Positions 51,942 to 60,532 of a DNA stretch of 64,000 nt are shown here, one piece after another. The stretch is from Actinomycetes bacterium (GTDB lineage Bacteria > Actinomycetota > Coriobacteriia > Coriobacteriales > Eggerthellaceae), in assembly GCA_023460315.1 (NCBI GenBank), contig JAEWQO010000136.1, forward strand, positions 4,634-68,633, in the 5' to 3' direction. Within the stretch, counting starts at the first letter, position 1; each line of letters begins with the position of its first letter. A program made the position numbers and the translations under genes. Below the pieces are notes generated by a model that was not told the origin of the DNA, did no database searches, and saw only the letters and a program-made list of their open reading frames with translations.

Positions 51942-52391
51942 TTAGCCGTTGGAGGCGCCTATCAGCACCAAGACGTCTCCTTCGAAGTTAGAGGCATGCT
52001 CGGAGAACGTCACTTTCCGTATTCCGAGCGTCTTCGCCAGCTGGTCGGCGATCTTCCGGTATTTTCTATCGTCATAGACAACGGACGATGTGGAAATCTC
52101 AAAATCAGAAACGCTGCGCACTTGAAACCCCAACGCACTCATCTTGGCGATAGCCTCCTGCCTTGCCTGCCCAGCATGCGGATGTCCTTGGATGGTGACC
52201 AGGCAATACTCTGGTGCCATACGGTCACTCACCTCAAAGTGTTCCGTTTGCTGCGATTCACGGGCCGCACCATAGCGGGACTCGTTTTGACCACCGGAAA
52301 GAACCGCGCTCACGAGGCCCGGCGCATTCAGAATGACGGCGGCCACAACCCCTACGGCCATCAAGACCGCCAGTCCTCCCCTCTTTCCCAT
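51942..52391 (-). CDS. LytR C-terminal-like membrane-anchored protein
   Basis: A 149-residue protein with one N-terminal membrane helix (about 8-30) and an outside domain (about 60-148) like LytR_C (LVTIQGHPHAGQARQEAIAKMSALGF, ending GDVLVLIGAS). Such domains are often on cell-wall ligases, here as a stand-alone piece. The ATG at 52391 has GAGAGGG upstream. It is convergent with the symporter; partner unknown. Confidence 0.7.
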   Translation of the reverse strand: MGKRGGLAVLMAVGVVAAVILNAPGLVSAVLSGGQNESRYGAARESQQTEHFEVSDRMAPEYCLVTIQGHPHAGQARQEAIAKMSALGFQVRSVSDFEISTSSVVYDDRKYRKIADQLAKTLGIRKVTFSEHASNFEGDVLVLIGASNG

Positions 52392-52760
52392 GGCACTGCC
52401 CTCTCGTCGATCCTCATGACATGACTTCACCGTTCCCGCAGATATCATTATCGCAGGATTCGAGCAGATTGACGCAACGGTAAAGAATGCCAAATGACAG
52501 AATGCAAAAGAGAACCCCTCCCCCAGAATTCGACCTTGCGGCCACCTGCGATAGAGCCAGATGGCACGTGCGCTCAGACTCTTTGCCAAGAGGCGGCAGC
52601 GGCCTGGGCCTCTGCCAAGCTCCAGAAGAAAACAAGGTGAGCTCAAAGCGCTTATTGCCACCCAACGGCTCTGGGCATCGGCGAATGCGTTGGAATCCAC
52701 TCCGTCGCGAATCTTTGCTAGGATATACTCTCCCGAAGGTTTCCGAACAGCAGGGAGCGC
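52392..52760. other. Divergent intergenic region
   Basis: No gene seen. It holds the promoters of the LytR_C-like gene (minus) and the TetR gene (plus). CAGGGAGCGC at the right end is the TetR ribosome binding site. No clear hexamers or repeats stood out. Confidence 0.4.
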
Positions 52761-53474
52761 ATGATGACGGCAAGGAAAACGAAGCGAGCCTGCAGAGACG
52801 CGTTCATGACACTCATCCACGAGCGCCCCTATCGTACCATCGCCGTAGGTGATATCGCACAAGTCGCCGGCATCAGCCGCAAAACATTTTATAATTATTT
52901 CCGCAGCAAGTATGAGCTGGTCAACTGGATCTTGTATTCGGAGATGACCAAAATCCGCAAGGCACCACTCGACCAGGGCGTATGGGTCGCTTTCAAATCA
53001 TTCCTTGATTTCTTCGACACGGATCGCGCCTTCTTCTCCGAGGCGATCTCTGATGCCAGCCCCGATGCGCTCGGGCGATACTACACGGATCTGCTCCACG
53101 AGATATTCTTCCCCGCGCTCGCCGACGGCTTCCGCAGCTCTCTGCGTAACGAGGAGGAAATCGACCGCGCGGTAACACTGCTTGCCGAAACCGGCCGCAT
53201 CCTGACCGTCAGGTGGCTCGATGATCCCCGCAAGCCGTCGGCGAGCGAATTCATCGGCTTTCTCCACCGGTGCCTCGATGCCCTCGCAGCGATGTCATGC
53301 GCCGAACGATCTGCACGCGAAAGCGTTGCAGTCTGCGCATACGCCGAATGTCTTCTCGGAACGGATTGGGCGCCGGTGCCGCAACCGGGCACGACACGCC
53401 TGGCAAAGCCCGACAGCCCCTCCCGTCTGCCCACAGCCCATCAGGTCATCCAGCCAACCAGAACGAGGCCATGA
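52761..53474 (+). CDS. TetR family transcriptional regulator
   Basis: A 237-residue regulator. The helix-turn-helix is clear: YRTIAVGDIAQVAGISRKTFYNYFRSKYELV (about 24-54). The remaining helical domain is the ligand site, with a short Pro-rich, Arg-containing tail. GGGAGCGC lies just before the two ATG codons (52761 and 52764). It is upstream of and in the same direction as the iron-uptake operon, which it could control, but the 287-base gap argues for a separate promoter. Confidence 0.87.
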   Translation: MMTARKTKRACRDAFMTLIHERPYRTIAVGDIAQVAGISRKTFYNYFRSKYELVNWILYSEMTKIRKAPLDQGVWVAFKSFLDFFDTDRAFFSEAISDASPDALGRYYTDLLHEIFFPALADGFRSSLRNEEEIDRAVTLLAETGRILTVRWLDDPRKPSASEFIGFLHRCLDALAAMSCAERSARESVAVCAYAECLLGTDWAPVPQPGTTRLAKPDSPSRLPTAHQVIQPTRTRP

Positions 53475-53761
53475 GCAGCCGCATCGGCAGCGGCGCCCAA
53501 ATGTCTCGCCGTGTCCCGTGGCCAATCCAGTTGCAGCCGTGAGCATCTGCCCCCTGGCAGGATGAGCAATCCGTCGCAGCAAGGTATCGGGACTCAAGTC
53601 AGAATATTCACGTTTTAGGGTTACATTTTAAAATAATGTGTAATTACTCACACGCATTTCAGACGGCTCTCCTATACTTCCCTTTATTTCTCATCGAGAC
53701 TAATGCAACCAATGCACGACGACCTCATAGAGGAAGAAAAGCGGGCAGGAAAGGAATCATC
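53475..53761 (+). promoter_or_regulatory. Promoter region of the metal-uptake operon
   Basis: An AT-rich stretch near 53605-53645 stands out against the GC-rich surroundings. It holds TAAAAT (53629-53634) inside an imperfect inverted repeat with arms ACATT/AATGT (53623-53639) and an AGGGTTA at 53617-53623. This may be the promoter and operator (iron or TetR controlled). No canonical DtxR/IdeR box was seen. Confidence 0.45.
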
Positions 53762-54592
53762 ATGGGCATGTGCGAGGGTCACGAGCGAAAACCGGGCTGG
53801 AACGAGATATCACAGCTGCCCGAACAATGGGAGTTGTATAAAAAGCTCATCGAAGGCGTGCCGGAAGATATCGGTGTCAAAGACCTCTGCATCGGCAATC
53901 ACTGGGTCTACGTCGAAGCCGAAAGCGGTTGTGGCATGGCCCTCACCGTCTCCGGCGGACGAGGTTCCTATGGCTTGGGAAGCAACCCCCTCTTCATGAG
54001 TCTGCGCGATCTCGCCTGCCAGGCAACCAGCTGGAATTTCCTCGAAGCAAGCGTGGGAGTGGCGGCCCTCAACGCCTGGTACTCCACGCCCGAGAACGCC
54101 ACTGCGGCGGGCATGAAAATTGAAACCGCCACGTCAAATGACGGCTTCAAGTTATATCGCAACATCTGCGCCGGCAAAAAGGTCACCGTCGTGGGGCATT
54201 TTCCCCTCGTCGAGCGCCTCGCCGACCAATGCGAGCTCACCGTGCTCGAGCGAGACCCTCACGGCGACGACTTCCCCGATCCCGCCTGTGAGTTTATCGT
54301 GCCTCATCAGGATTTCACTTTTATTACCGGCATCACCCTGACCAACAAGACCATGCCCCGGCTGCTTGAGCTTTCGCGCCGGTCTCAGGGCAGCACGGTT
54401 CTCGTGGGTCCCAGCGTCGTGCCCGCGCCGATTCTCTACGACTTTGGCGTTGATTGCATGGCTGGCTCCATCATCGATGACCCGGAGCGCGCACAAGCAG
54501 CCATCAGGCATGGTTCCACCGCGAACATCTTTCACAGCGGCGTCCAGAAAATGCGCGTCGAACGTCCAAACTGGCTCGAAGGTCTTAACTAG
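53762..54592 (+). CDS. DUF364/DUF4213 Rossmann-like metal-chelation protein
   Basis: A 276-residue cytoplasmic protein. The N-terminal part (1-110) is DUF4213-like (NHWVYVEAESGCGMALTVSGG), the C-terminal part (120-270) is DUF364 (VTVVGHFPLVERLADQCELTVLERDP, TGITLTNKTMPRLLELS, VGPSVVPAPILYDFGVDCMAGSII). These proteins are often encoded beside metal or siderophore transporters. The ATG at 53762 has AAAGGAATCATC upstream. First gene of the uptake operon. Confidence 0.88.
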   Translation: MGMCEGHERKPGWNEISQLPEQWELYKKLIEGVPEDIGVKDLCIGNHWVYVEAESGCGMALTVSGGRGSYGLGSNPLFMSLRDLACQATSWNFLEASVGVAALNAWYSTPENATAAGMKIETATSNDGFKLYRNICAGKKVTVVGHFPLVERLADQCELTVLERDPHGDDFPDPACEFIVPHQDFTFITGITLTNKTMPRLLELSRRSQGSTVLVGPSVVPAPILYDFGVDCMAGSIIDDPERAQAAIRHGSTANIFHSGVQKMRVERPNWLEGLN

Positions 54593-54635
54593 TTCGTCTG
54601 TGAGCAAAACGTCAACCAGAGAAGAAAGGAACGAC

Positions 54636-55763
54636 ATGGCACTGAGAAGGCTCAAGATTGCAAGGGTTGCCGCACTGGCGCTGGTCATGGCTCTTTGCTG
54701 CTTCGCCGCCGTCGGCTGTAGCTCGAACGCGGGAGCTTCGTCGGACACGGACACGTCGGCATCTCAGACGTCGGCAACCGTGACGGTCACCGACGCAGCA
54801 GGTCGCGAGGTCGAGATTCCCTCACCCGACAATCTCACAGCAATTTACAGCACGAGTCCCATCGCGCAGATGTACCTGTTCACGATGGCACCCGAGAAAG
54901 CCGCTGGCACCAACTCCACCTACTCGGAAGCCGAGCTGCAGTACTTGCCCGAAGGCGTGGGCGACCTGCCCAACTATGGCACCTGGGCAATGAATGGCAC
55001 GCTCGACAACGAAGCAATCATGGCAGCTGGCGTGCAAGTGCTCCTCGACGTCTCCTCTGCGGCCATCAGCGAAAGCGACATCGCCGCAGCCGATGAGCTT
55101 CAAGACCAGACAGGCATTCCCGTCCTGCTGTTTGACGGCTCGGTCGAAAAGACACCGGAAACTTACCGCGAGATCGGGGCCGTGCTCGGCACCGAGGACC
55201 GCGCCGAAGAGATGGCTTCATACTGCGAAAACGCGCTTTCAGACGTTACGGATGCCGTCGCAAAGGTCCCCGAGTCGGAACGTGTTTCGGTGTATTATGC
55301 CGAAGGGCCCGATGGCTTGAAAACCGAGCCCGCCAACTCGCCGCATTTTGCGACCTTCCTGACTGCCGGTGCGGTCGACGTGGCCGACTGCGATCTCACC
55401 AAAGGCTCCGGCCTCACTCAAGTCTCCCTCGAAAACGTCATCTCCTGGAACCCGCAAGTCATCATCGCATGGAGCTCTGAATACAGCGGCGGCGCAGATG
55501 AAACCATTCGCACAAGCAGCGATTGGTCCTCTATATCCGCAGTTCAAAACGGTGACGTGTACACCATTCCCGCACTTCCCTATATGTGGGGAGACCGACC
55601 CCCCTCGGTGACGCGATACCTCGGCATGCAGTGGTTGGCCAACATCCTTTATCCCGACTACTATGATATCGACATGGTTGAAACCACCCAAGATTTCTAC
55701 AAGTTGTTCTTCTCGATCGATCTGACCGAAGACCAGGCAAAGGAAATCCTCAATGAGGCATAG
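54636..55763 (+). CDS. Iron/metal-chelate ABC transporter binding lipoprotein
   Basis: A 375-residue binding protein of the FepB/BtuF class. The signal MALRRLKIARVAALALVMAL ends in a lipobox VGC with Cys28. VTDAAGREVEIPSPDNLTAIYSTSP is the typical first strand, and PQVIIAWSSEY and YDIDMVETTQDFYKLFF follow. The ATG at 54636 has AAAGGAACGAC upstream. Its stop region overlaps the methyltransferase start by 11 bases. Confidence 0.9.
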   Translation: MALRRLKIARVAALALVMALCCFAAVGCSSNAGASSDTDTSASQTSATVTVTDAAGREVEIPSPDNLTAIYSTSPIAQMYLFTMAPEKAAGTNSTYSEAELQYLPEGVGDLPNYGTWAMNGTLDNEAIMAAGVQVLLDVSSAAISESDIAAADELQDQTGIPVLLFDGSVEKTPETYREIGAVLGTEDRAEEMASYCENALSDVTDAVAKVPESERVSVYYAEGPDGLKTEPANSPHFATFLTAGAVDVADCDLTKGSGLTQVSLENVISWNPQVIIAWSSEYSGGADETIRTSSDWSSISAVQNGDVYTIPALPYMWGDRPPSVTRYLGMQWLANILYPDYYDIDMVETTQDFYKLFFSIDLTEDQAKEILNEA

Positions 55764-56634
55764 CCCCGCACAACCTCCGCTTGGCGCTCAGCCTTTCGAC
55801 ACGGAAGCGAGTCCGACGACCATCGCGACCGAGGAAGGACAGGGCGCCAAGCGCGACCTTTCGTCTCTTGAGTATTGGAATGCACGTGCGGCCTCCTTCG
55901 GTAGCTCGTGTGGGACGAGTCCCTATGCGTCCGCCTTCATCGCACAGCTGCCCCTCGACGAAGGCGACACCGTGCTCGACATGGGATGCGCGGCGGGCAC
56001 GCTCGCCCTTCCCCTCGCCCGCGCTGGCCACACGGTATACGGCTGCGACTTCTCTCCTCGGATGCTCGAACGGCTTAAGCAGGGTGCGGATGCAGAAGAC
56101 CTGCCGATCAAGCCCACGCTTATGTCGTGGGAAGACGACTGGAGCTCATTCGGCTTCGAGGAAGACAGCGTCGACGTTGCCGTCGCGTCTCGGTCGCTGA
56201 TGCTCTCCTCTCTGGCGGAAGCCCTCGACAAGCTCGATCGCACGGCGCGCAAGGCGGCGGCCGTCACGGTGTCGGGAGGACTGGTTCCCCTGATGGATCC
56301 GCGCTTGATGGAGTACCTGGGACGCGATGTTCCAACTGCGCATGCACATGCCGACGTCGTCACTCACCTCGTCGCACGCAGTCGCTATCCCCATCTTTCC
56401 TATATTCCCACCAAGCGTCCCATGCGTTTCACCGAATGGGATTTCGCCTTGCTTGAACTCGAGAAGCTTGCAGGAAGAAAACCGCTCGACAAGCAGGAAC
56501 GAACAAGGTTTGAAGCATACGCAAAGAACCATTTTCGCGTCGAAAAACAGGGAGGTACGGAAGTTTACCAGCTCGACTACCCGCTAACGTGCCCGTGGGC
56601 GCTCATCACGTGGTCAACGAAGGGCGACCTATGA
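55753..56634 (+). CDS. Class I SAM-dependent methyltransferase
   Basis: A 293-residue methyltransferase. DTVLDMGCAAGTLALPLARAGHTVYGCDFSPRML binds SAM. The substrate is unknown; inside a metal-chelate uptake operon it might modify a metallophore or a corrinoid-like ligand. It overlaps the binding-protein gene by 11 bases and the permease gene by 4 bases, so it is an integral part of the operon. Confidence 0.87.
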   Translation: MRHSPAQPPLGAQPFDTEASPTTIATEEGQGAKRDLSSLEYWNARAASFGSSCGTSPYASAFIAQLPLDEGDTVLDMGCAAGTLALPLARAGHTVYGCDFSPRMLERLKQGADAEDLPIKPTLMSWEDDWSSFGFEEDSVDVAVASRSLMLSSLAEALDKLDRTARKAAAVTVSGGLVPLMDPRLMEYLGRDVPTAHAHADVVTHLVARSRYPHLSYIPTKRPMRFTEWDFALLELEKLAGRKPLDKQERTRFEAYAKNHFRVEKQGGTEVYQLDYPLTCPWALITWSTKGDL

Positions 56635-57734
56635 GCGAGGCACCCGCCTCCGAGCCTGAGGTATCTCTTTTAACCGCCGAGGTGGATGCGGTCTTCGCCG
56701 ACGAAGCGGACACGACGTTCACGGACCGTATGCCTCTCTGGGCAAAAATTGCGCTGCCCGCCGTGCTGGCGGGCATCATTCTGGCAAGCTTTGCCCTCGG
56801 CCGCTACTCCGTCAGCCCCCTCGACCTCATCAGCGGCATCATGCGCCACATCAACAATTCCATCATCACGCAGGACGAGTTGAGCATCGACAAAGTGATC
56901 TTCAACATTCGAATCCCCCGCATCTTCCTGGTAGTGCTCGTGGGTGCCGCCCTCGCGTCAGCCGGCACCGCGTTCCAGGGAATGTTCCGCAATCCCCTGG
57001 TCTCTCCCGATCTTCTCGGCGCAAGCGCCGGAGCAAGCCTTGGTGCCTGCATCGGATTGCTGCTCGGCCTCAACCCAATTCTCACTCAGATCCTCGCCTT
57101 TGTGTCGGGGCTTGCCGCCGTCGGATGCGCAGTGTTTTTGAACCGCATGGTGAAATACGATAGACTGCTCGGGTTGGTTCTCGGGGGCATTCTTGTGTCA
57201 ACCCTGTTCCAAGCCGGCACCTCAATCGTGAAGCTGTGCGCGGATGTCAATGACAAGCTGCCTTCGATCACCTATTGGCTCATGGGCAGCTTTTCGAGCG
57301 CAAACTTAAGTGACCTTTCGGTCGTGATCATTCCCATGGCACTTGGATTCGTGCTGCTGATACGCCAACGGTGGAAGCTCAACGTGCTCTCCCTCGGAGA
57401 GGATGAAGCGCGCTCGCTCGGCATCAACACCGCGCGCTCGCGGTTCACCATCATCGTCGCGTCGACGCTGCTCACCTCCTCGTCAGTCGCCGTTTCGGGA
57501 GTCATTGGGTGGATTGGGCTCATCATCCCCCACCTTGCCCGCGCCATCGTCGGCCCCGATCATCGAAAGCTCCTGCCGGCAGCCATGATCCTCGGGAGCA
57601 GCTATCTGCTCATCGTGGACGACATCGCGCGCTGTCTGCTTTCCATGGAGATACCCATCGGCATCCTCACCGCTGTGCTCGGCGTTCCCTTCTTTGCCAT
57701 CATCTTCCATCACAGCTCCAAGGGGTGGAGCTGA
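56631..57734 (+). CDS. FecCD family iron/metal-chelate permease
   Basis: A 367-residue permease with about ten helices. RIPRIFLVVLVGAALASAGTAFQGMFRNPLVSPDLLG is the FecCD signature, and GVIGWIGLIIPHLARAIVGPDHRKLLPAAMILG closes the family. The cytoplasmic N-terminal tail (1-40) is acidic. The ATG at 56631 overlaps the methyltransferase stop by 4 bases. Confidence 0.92.
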   Translation: MSEAPASEPEVSLLTAEVDAVFADEADTTFTDRMPLWAKIALPAVLAGIILASFALGRYSVSPLDLISGIMRHINNSIITQDELSIDKVIFNIRIPRIFLVVLVGAALASAGTAFQGMFRNPLVSPDLLGASAGASLGACIGLLLGLNPILTQILAFVSGLAAVGCAVFLNRMVKYDRLLGLVLGGILVSTLFQAGTSIVKLCADVNDKLPSITYWLMGSFSSANLSDLSVVIIPMALGFVLLIRQRWKLNVLSLGEDEARSLGINTARSRFTIIVASTLLTSSSVAVSGVIGWIGLIIPHLARAIVGPDHRKLLPAAMILGSSYLLIVDDIARCLLSMEIPIGILTAVLGVPFFAIIFHHSSKGWS

Positions 57735-58561
57735 TGCTTGCGGTCAAGAACCTCTGCGCCGGGTACAGTGCATCGACCGAAATCGTCCACAACATCAGCT
57801 TCACGTTGGAGGACGGGCAATTCGACTGCATAATTGGCGCCAACGGCTGCGGGAAGACGACCACGCTCAAGACCATCTTGGGACTTCTGCATCCCCTTGG
57901 CGGCGACATCACGCTGGATGGCATCAGCACGGCCTCCATGAACGAGCGCGAACTCGCGCGACATTTCGCCTATATTCCTCAGATGCATCGGCTCCCCTTT
58001 CCTTTCAAGGTGAAAGACGTCGTCCTCATGGGGCGCACACCGCATATGCCACGCATGGCATCGGTTTCCCGCAAAGACCGCATCATCGCCTATGCGGCAC
58101 TGAGCCAGCTTGAGATCGTCGACCTCGCCAACAAGAGCTATGCGGAGCTTTCGGGTGGACAACAGCAACTCGTCCTCATCGCTCGCGCGCTTGCCCAGCA
58201 GCCTGACATCCTCGTCATGGATGAACCGACAGCCAGCCTCGATTTTGGAAATCAACAGCTGGTGCTTTCCAAAATGCGCTCGCTCGTGGATTCAGGCATG
58301 TCGGTGCTCATGGTCACTCACGATCCCGCGCATGCTTTCTATTGCGCCGACAGCGTCGTGGTGCTGCATGAGGGGCACATCCTGACCGAAGGAGCCCCCG
58401 AGGACGTGATCACCTCGGAAGTCATGAAAACCATCTACAACACCGACGTGCACATAGAGAAGTTCACGACTGGCAAAGGGAGCGTGAGATGCGCTTGTGT
58501 GCCCATCGTGGAAAGCCACGATCCCGACGAACGCCTCATTCGCATTCTCGTGCAACGTTGA
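57734..58561 (+). CDS. Iron/metal-chelate ABC transporter ATPase (FecE-like)
   Basis: A 275-residue ATPase. Walker A GANGCGKTT, signature LSGGQQQLVLIARALAQQP, Walker B LVMDEPTASLD and switch VTHDPAHA are intact. The start shares one base with the permease stop (TGATG). Last gene of the five-gene operon. Confidence 0.93.
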   Translation: MLAVKNLCAGYSASTEIVHNISFTLEDGQFDCIIGANGCGKTTTLKTILGLLHPLGGDITLDGISTASMNERELARHFAYIPQMHRLPFPFKVKDVVLMGRTPHMPRMASVSRKDRIIAYAALSQLEIVDLANKSYAELSGGQQQLVLIARALAQQPDILVMDEPTASLDFGNQQLVLSKMRSLVDSGMSVLMVTHDPAHAFYCADSVVVLHEGHILTEGAPEDVITSEVMKTIYNTDVHIEKFTTGKGSVRCACVPIVESHDPDERLIRILVQR

Positions 58562-58607
58562 GAAGCGAAGGCTCGGCAAAATCTTCCACGTTCGTCACCT
58601 TCGGCCG

Positions 58608-59095
58608 TTATCGCTCCCTTTGGAAAATGACCGTCTTGTTTTTCGGAGCTATCTTGCCGACCTCGAGACATGCCGGACCGCCTAGGGCAACAAACGCCGG
58701 AGTCCTCTCCATGTCAAGGCGGCTTCCCGTGGCCTCTGCGAACGCGGCCTCATGTTCAAGGACATCGGCACAACGGGACAGGAGAGACCGGATATCGAGC
58801 ACCACGCTGCCCTCACACGGGATATCCATGATGGGCAGGAGAATGCTGACGCAGAAAAACAGCAGGTCTTGCGAGTTTGACCATGAGTCCCGAAGAGCCC
58901 AGTCGGATCATTGCGAAACCAACGTGCAGGACGCAACGCACCACGTGTCGTCTCCAAGCGGAACCGCCACCGAGGATCCGGATGCCGTCGCTTCGCCCAA
59001 AGGAGACGAGAACACCAATGCCCGCGCCTGCGCAATTTCATCCGATTCGGCATCCGAAGCAATGACATCGGAGGCATCTGCAGAGAGAAGCACGA
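58608..59095 (-). pseudogene. Decayed coding sequence of unknown family
   Basis: A minus-strand frame reads as protein-like sequence interrupted by a stop at 58908-58910: upstream ARALVFSSPLGEATASGSS, downstream LLFFCVSILLPIMDIPCEG and DVLEHEAAFAEATGSRLDM. The start is not clear and the piece joins the ABC ATPase remnant. I do not recognise a family. It most likely represents a gene that has lost its function. Confidence 0.4.
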
Positions 59096-59099
59096 AACG

Positions 59100-59430
59100 A
59101 TGCGCTGCTCGGGAATGCGCAACAACGTGGTGCGCATTCGCAAATTTTCTCGCGCGGTGAGGTTGGAATAGAGCGGAGACTGTTCGATGAGCGGCTCGAT
59201 CCGATAGAGGTCCTCGTGTTGCCAAGGATGGCCGTCGAAGAGGATATGCCCTCCCTTTGGCCGGAGCATTTCCGTTATCATCTTGAGCGTGGCGGACCTG
59301 CCGGCACCATTGGGGCCCAAGAGTCCGTAGACCTTGCCCTCCTCCACCTGCATGGACACGCCATCGACCGCCGTCTGCACACGCGCCACATCACTATCCT
59401 GGTTCGCCAAAACAACCTTCCTATTCGCAT
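59100..59430 (-). pseudogene. Truncated lantibiotic-type ABC ATPase
   Basis: The frame encodes only the first third of a MutF/EpiF-type ATPase: VSMQVEEGKVYGLLGPNG, ATLKMITEMLRP, HILFDGHPW, ENLRMRTTLL. There is no ATG and an in-frame stop precedes it. The Walker A lysine is replaced (GAGRSA for GAGKST). The signature and Walker B motifs are missing because homology stops at about 59100. It would have driven lantibiotic immunity or peptide export in an ancestor. Confidence 0.7.
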
Positions 59431-59727
59431 CTGACAGAGGTTATATCGACCCTGGCACGTGTGAATACCAGTCCGTTTTCTGGTTCTATCCATGGTAATG
59501 TGAAAGGCAACACAACGAGACAAAACAAGTGACAGACCCTTGACGTCCCTTGATCCTCTAAGGTCAATGTTTCCCCCATGAATGCACCTCTGCTTCTTTG
59601 CGAGCACCGCAAAGATCAATCACCCACCAACCAATTCCAGCAGCAGATGCAACAAACCTCTACGCCACAAGCAGTCTGTAGACGATTACCAAACCTTCTA
59701 CGGCTTAGACTCTATGTCCTTTTAGGA
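59431..59727. other. Intergenic region between decayed genes and the toxin-antitoxin pair
   Basis: No gene found. It is richer in A+T than the surroundings, as expected beside remnants and mobile-type genes. No repeats or hexamers stood out. Confidence 0.4.
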
Positions 59728-60009
59728 CTACTCATCAAATAAATCGGCATGCGTCCCCGTCCGAGACGCAACGAGAATCAGCTTTTCTTTATTGATGGAG
59801 TAGACAAGAAGCCAATCTGGCTTGATATGGCATTCGCGAAAACCTGCATAGGCACCCGAAAGAGCATGGTCGCGATTTTTCTCTTCCAATGGCTGCTCAC
59901 TGCAAAGCCTTTCGAGAACAGCATGCAGTTCACGCATGTTGAAACCGCGCTTCTTTGCGCGCTTATAATCCTTCTTGAACTGGGAGGTTGAAGCCAGCTC
60001 GAATGGCAT
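59728..60009 (-). CDS. yafQ: YafQ family toxin (mRNA interferase)
   Basis: A 93-residue RelE/ParE-fold toxin. FELASTSQFKKDYKRAKKRGFNM, EEKNRDHALSGAYAGFRECHIKPDWLLVYSI and VASRTGTHADLF match YafQ. It would cleave mRNA on the ribosome until bound by DinJ. It starts 9 bases after the antitoxin stop, in the usual antitoxin-first order. Confidence 0.92.
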   Translation of the reverse strand: MPFELASTSQFKKDYKRAKKRGFNMRELHAVLERLCSEQPLEEKNRDHALSGAYAGFRECHIKPDWLLVYSINKEKLILVASRTGTHADLFDE

Positions 60010-60018
60010 GCGGCATAC

Positions 60019-60297
60019 CTAGCGATCGAGAGCATCGAAGAGATCATCAACAGAGCCGTAACTTTCGGACCCGACCTTGCCTGACATCATGTCATGGGCC
60101 TCCTGCATAGCTGCTTCCGTCGTTGCGTTGTACCTCGGCTGCTTCACGTCGAAAGGCAATCCGCCCTCCATCACCGACTTATGCAAAAAAACGTTGATGG
60201 CCTCGGTGAGCGTCATGCCAAGACTAGAAAAGATCGACTCCGCGTCAGCCTTGATTTCAGGACTTACCCGCATGTTGATCGTCGCAGTTTTTCCCAT
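60019..60297 (-). CDS. dinJ: DinJ/RelB family antitoxin
   Basis: A 92-residue antitoxin. ATINMRVSPEIKADAESIFSSLGMTLTEAINVFL is the ribbon-helix-helix DNA-binding domain; the C-terminus wraps the toxin. GAGGTGAT lies 4-12 bases before ATG 60297, so that start is preferred over GTG 60306. It likely represses its own promoter at the palindrome just upstream. Confidence 0.9.
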   Translation of the reverse strand: MGKTATINMRVSPEIKADAESIFSSLGMTLTEAINVFLHKSVMEGGLPFDVKQPRYNATTEAAMQEAHDMMSGKVGSESYGSVDDLFDALDR

Positions 60298-60320
60298 TCC
60301 TATCACCTCATTATGTAATG

Positions 60321-60336
60321 CAATGTATATACATTG
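60321..60336. promoter_or_regulatory. Palindromic operator of dinJ-yafQ
   Basis: A perfect 16-bp palindrome CAATGTATATACATTG centred 31 bases upstream of the dinJ ATG, in an AT-rich promoter. It fits autoregulation by a ribbon-helix-helix antitoxin. Its AT-rich core could also include the -10 element. Confidence 0.65.
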
Positions 60337-60532
60337 TATTATTTTTATTGAGTGAAAGCAATGATTCGAAATCGTTCATCGCATGCAGCAGAAGGCCGTA
60401 ACTTTCAAACCAGCAACCTCCCAATAAGATTTGAAGTCCCCGTACGGCAGAAGGATTCCATAAACACTTGGCGAATGGCCGAGAGGCTTCAGTTAGATCT
60501 GATCCTTCGTTTCGGTGGCTCGGTATCCAGCA

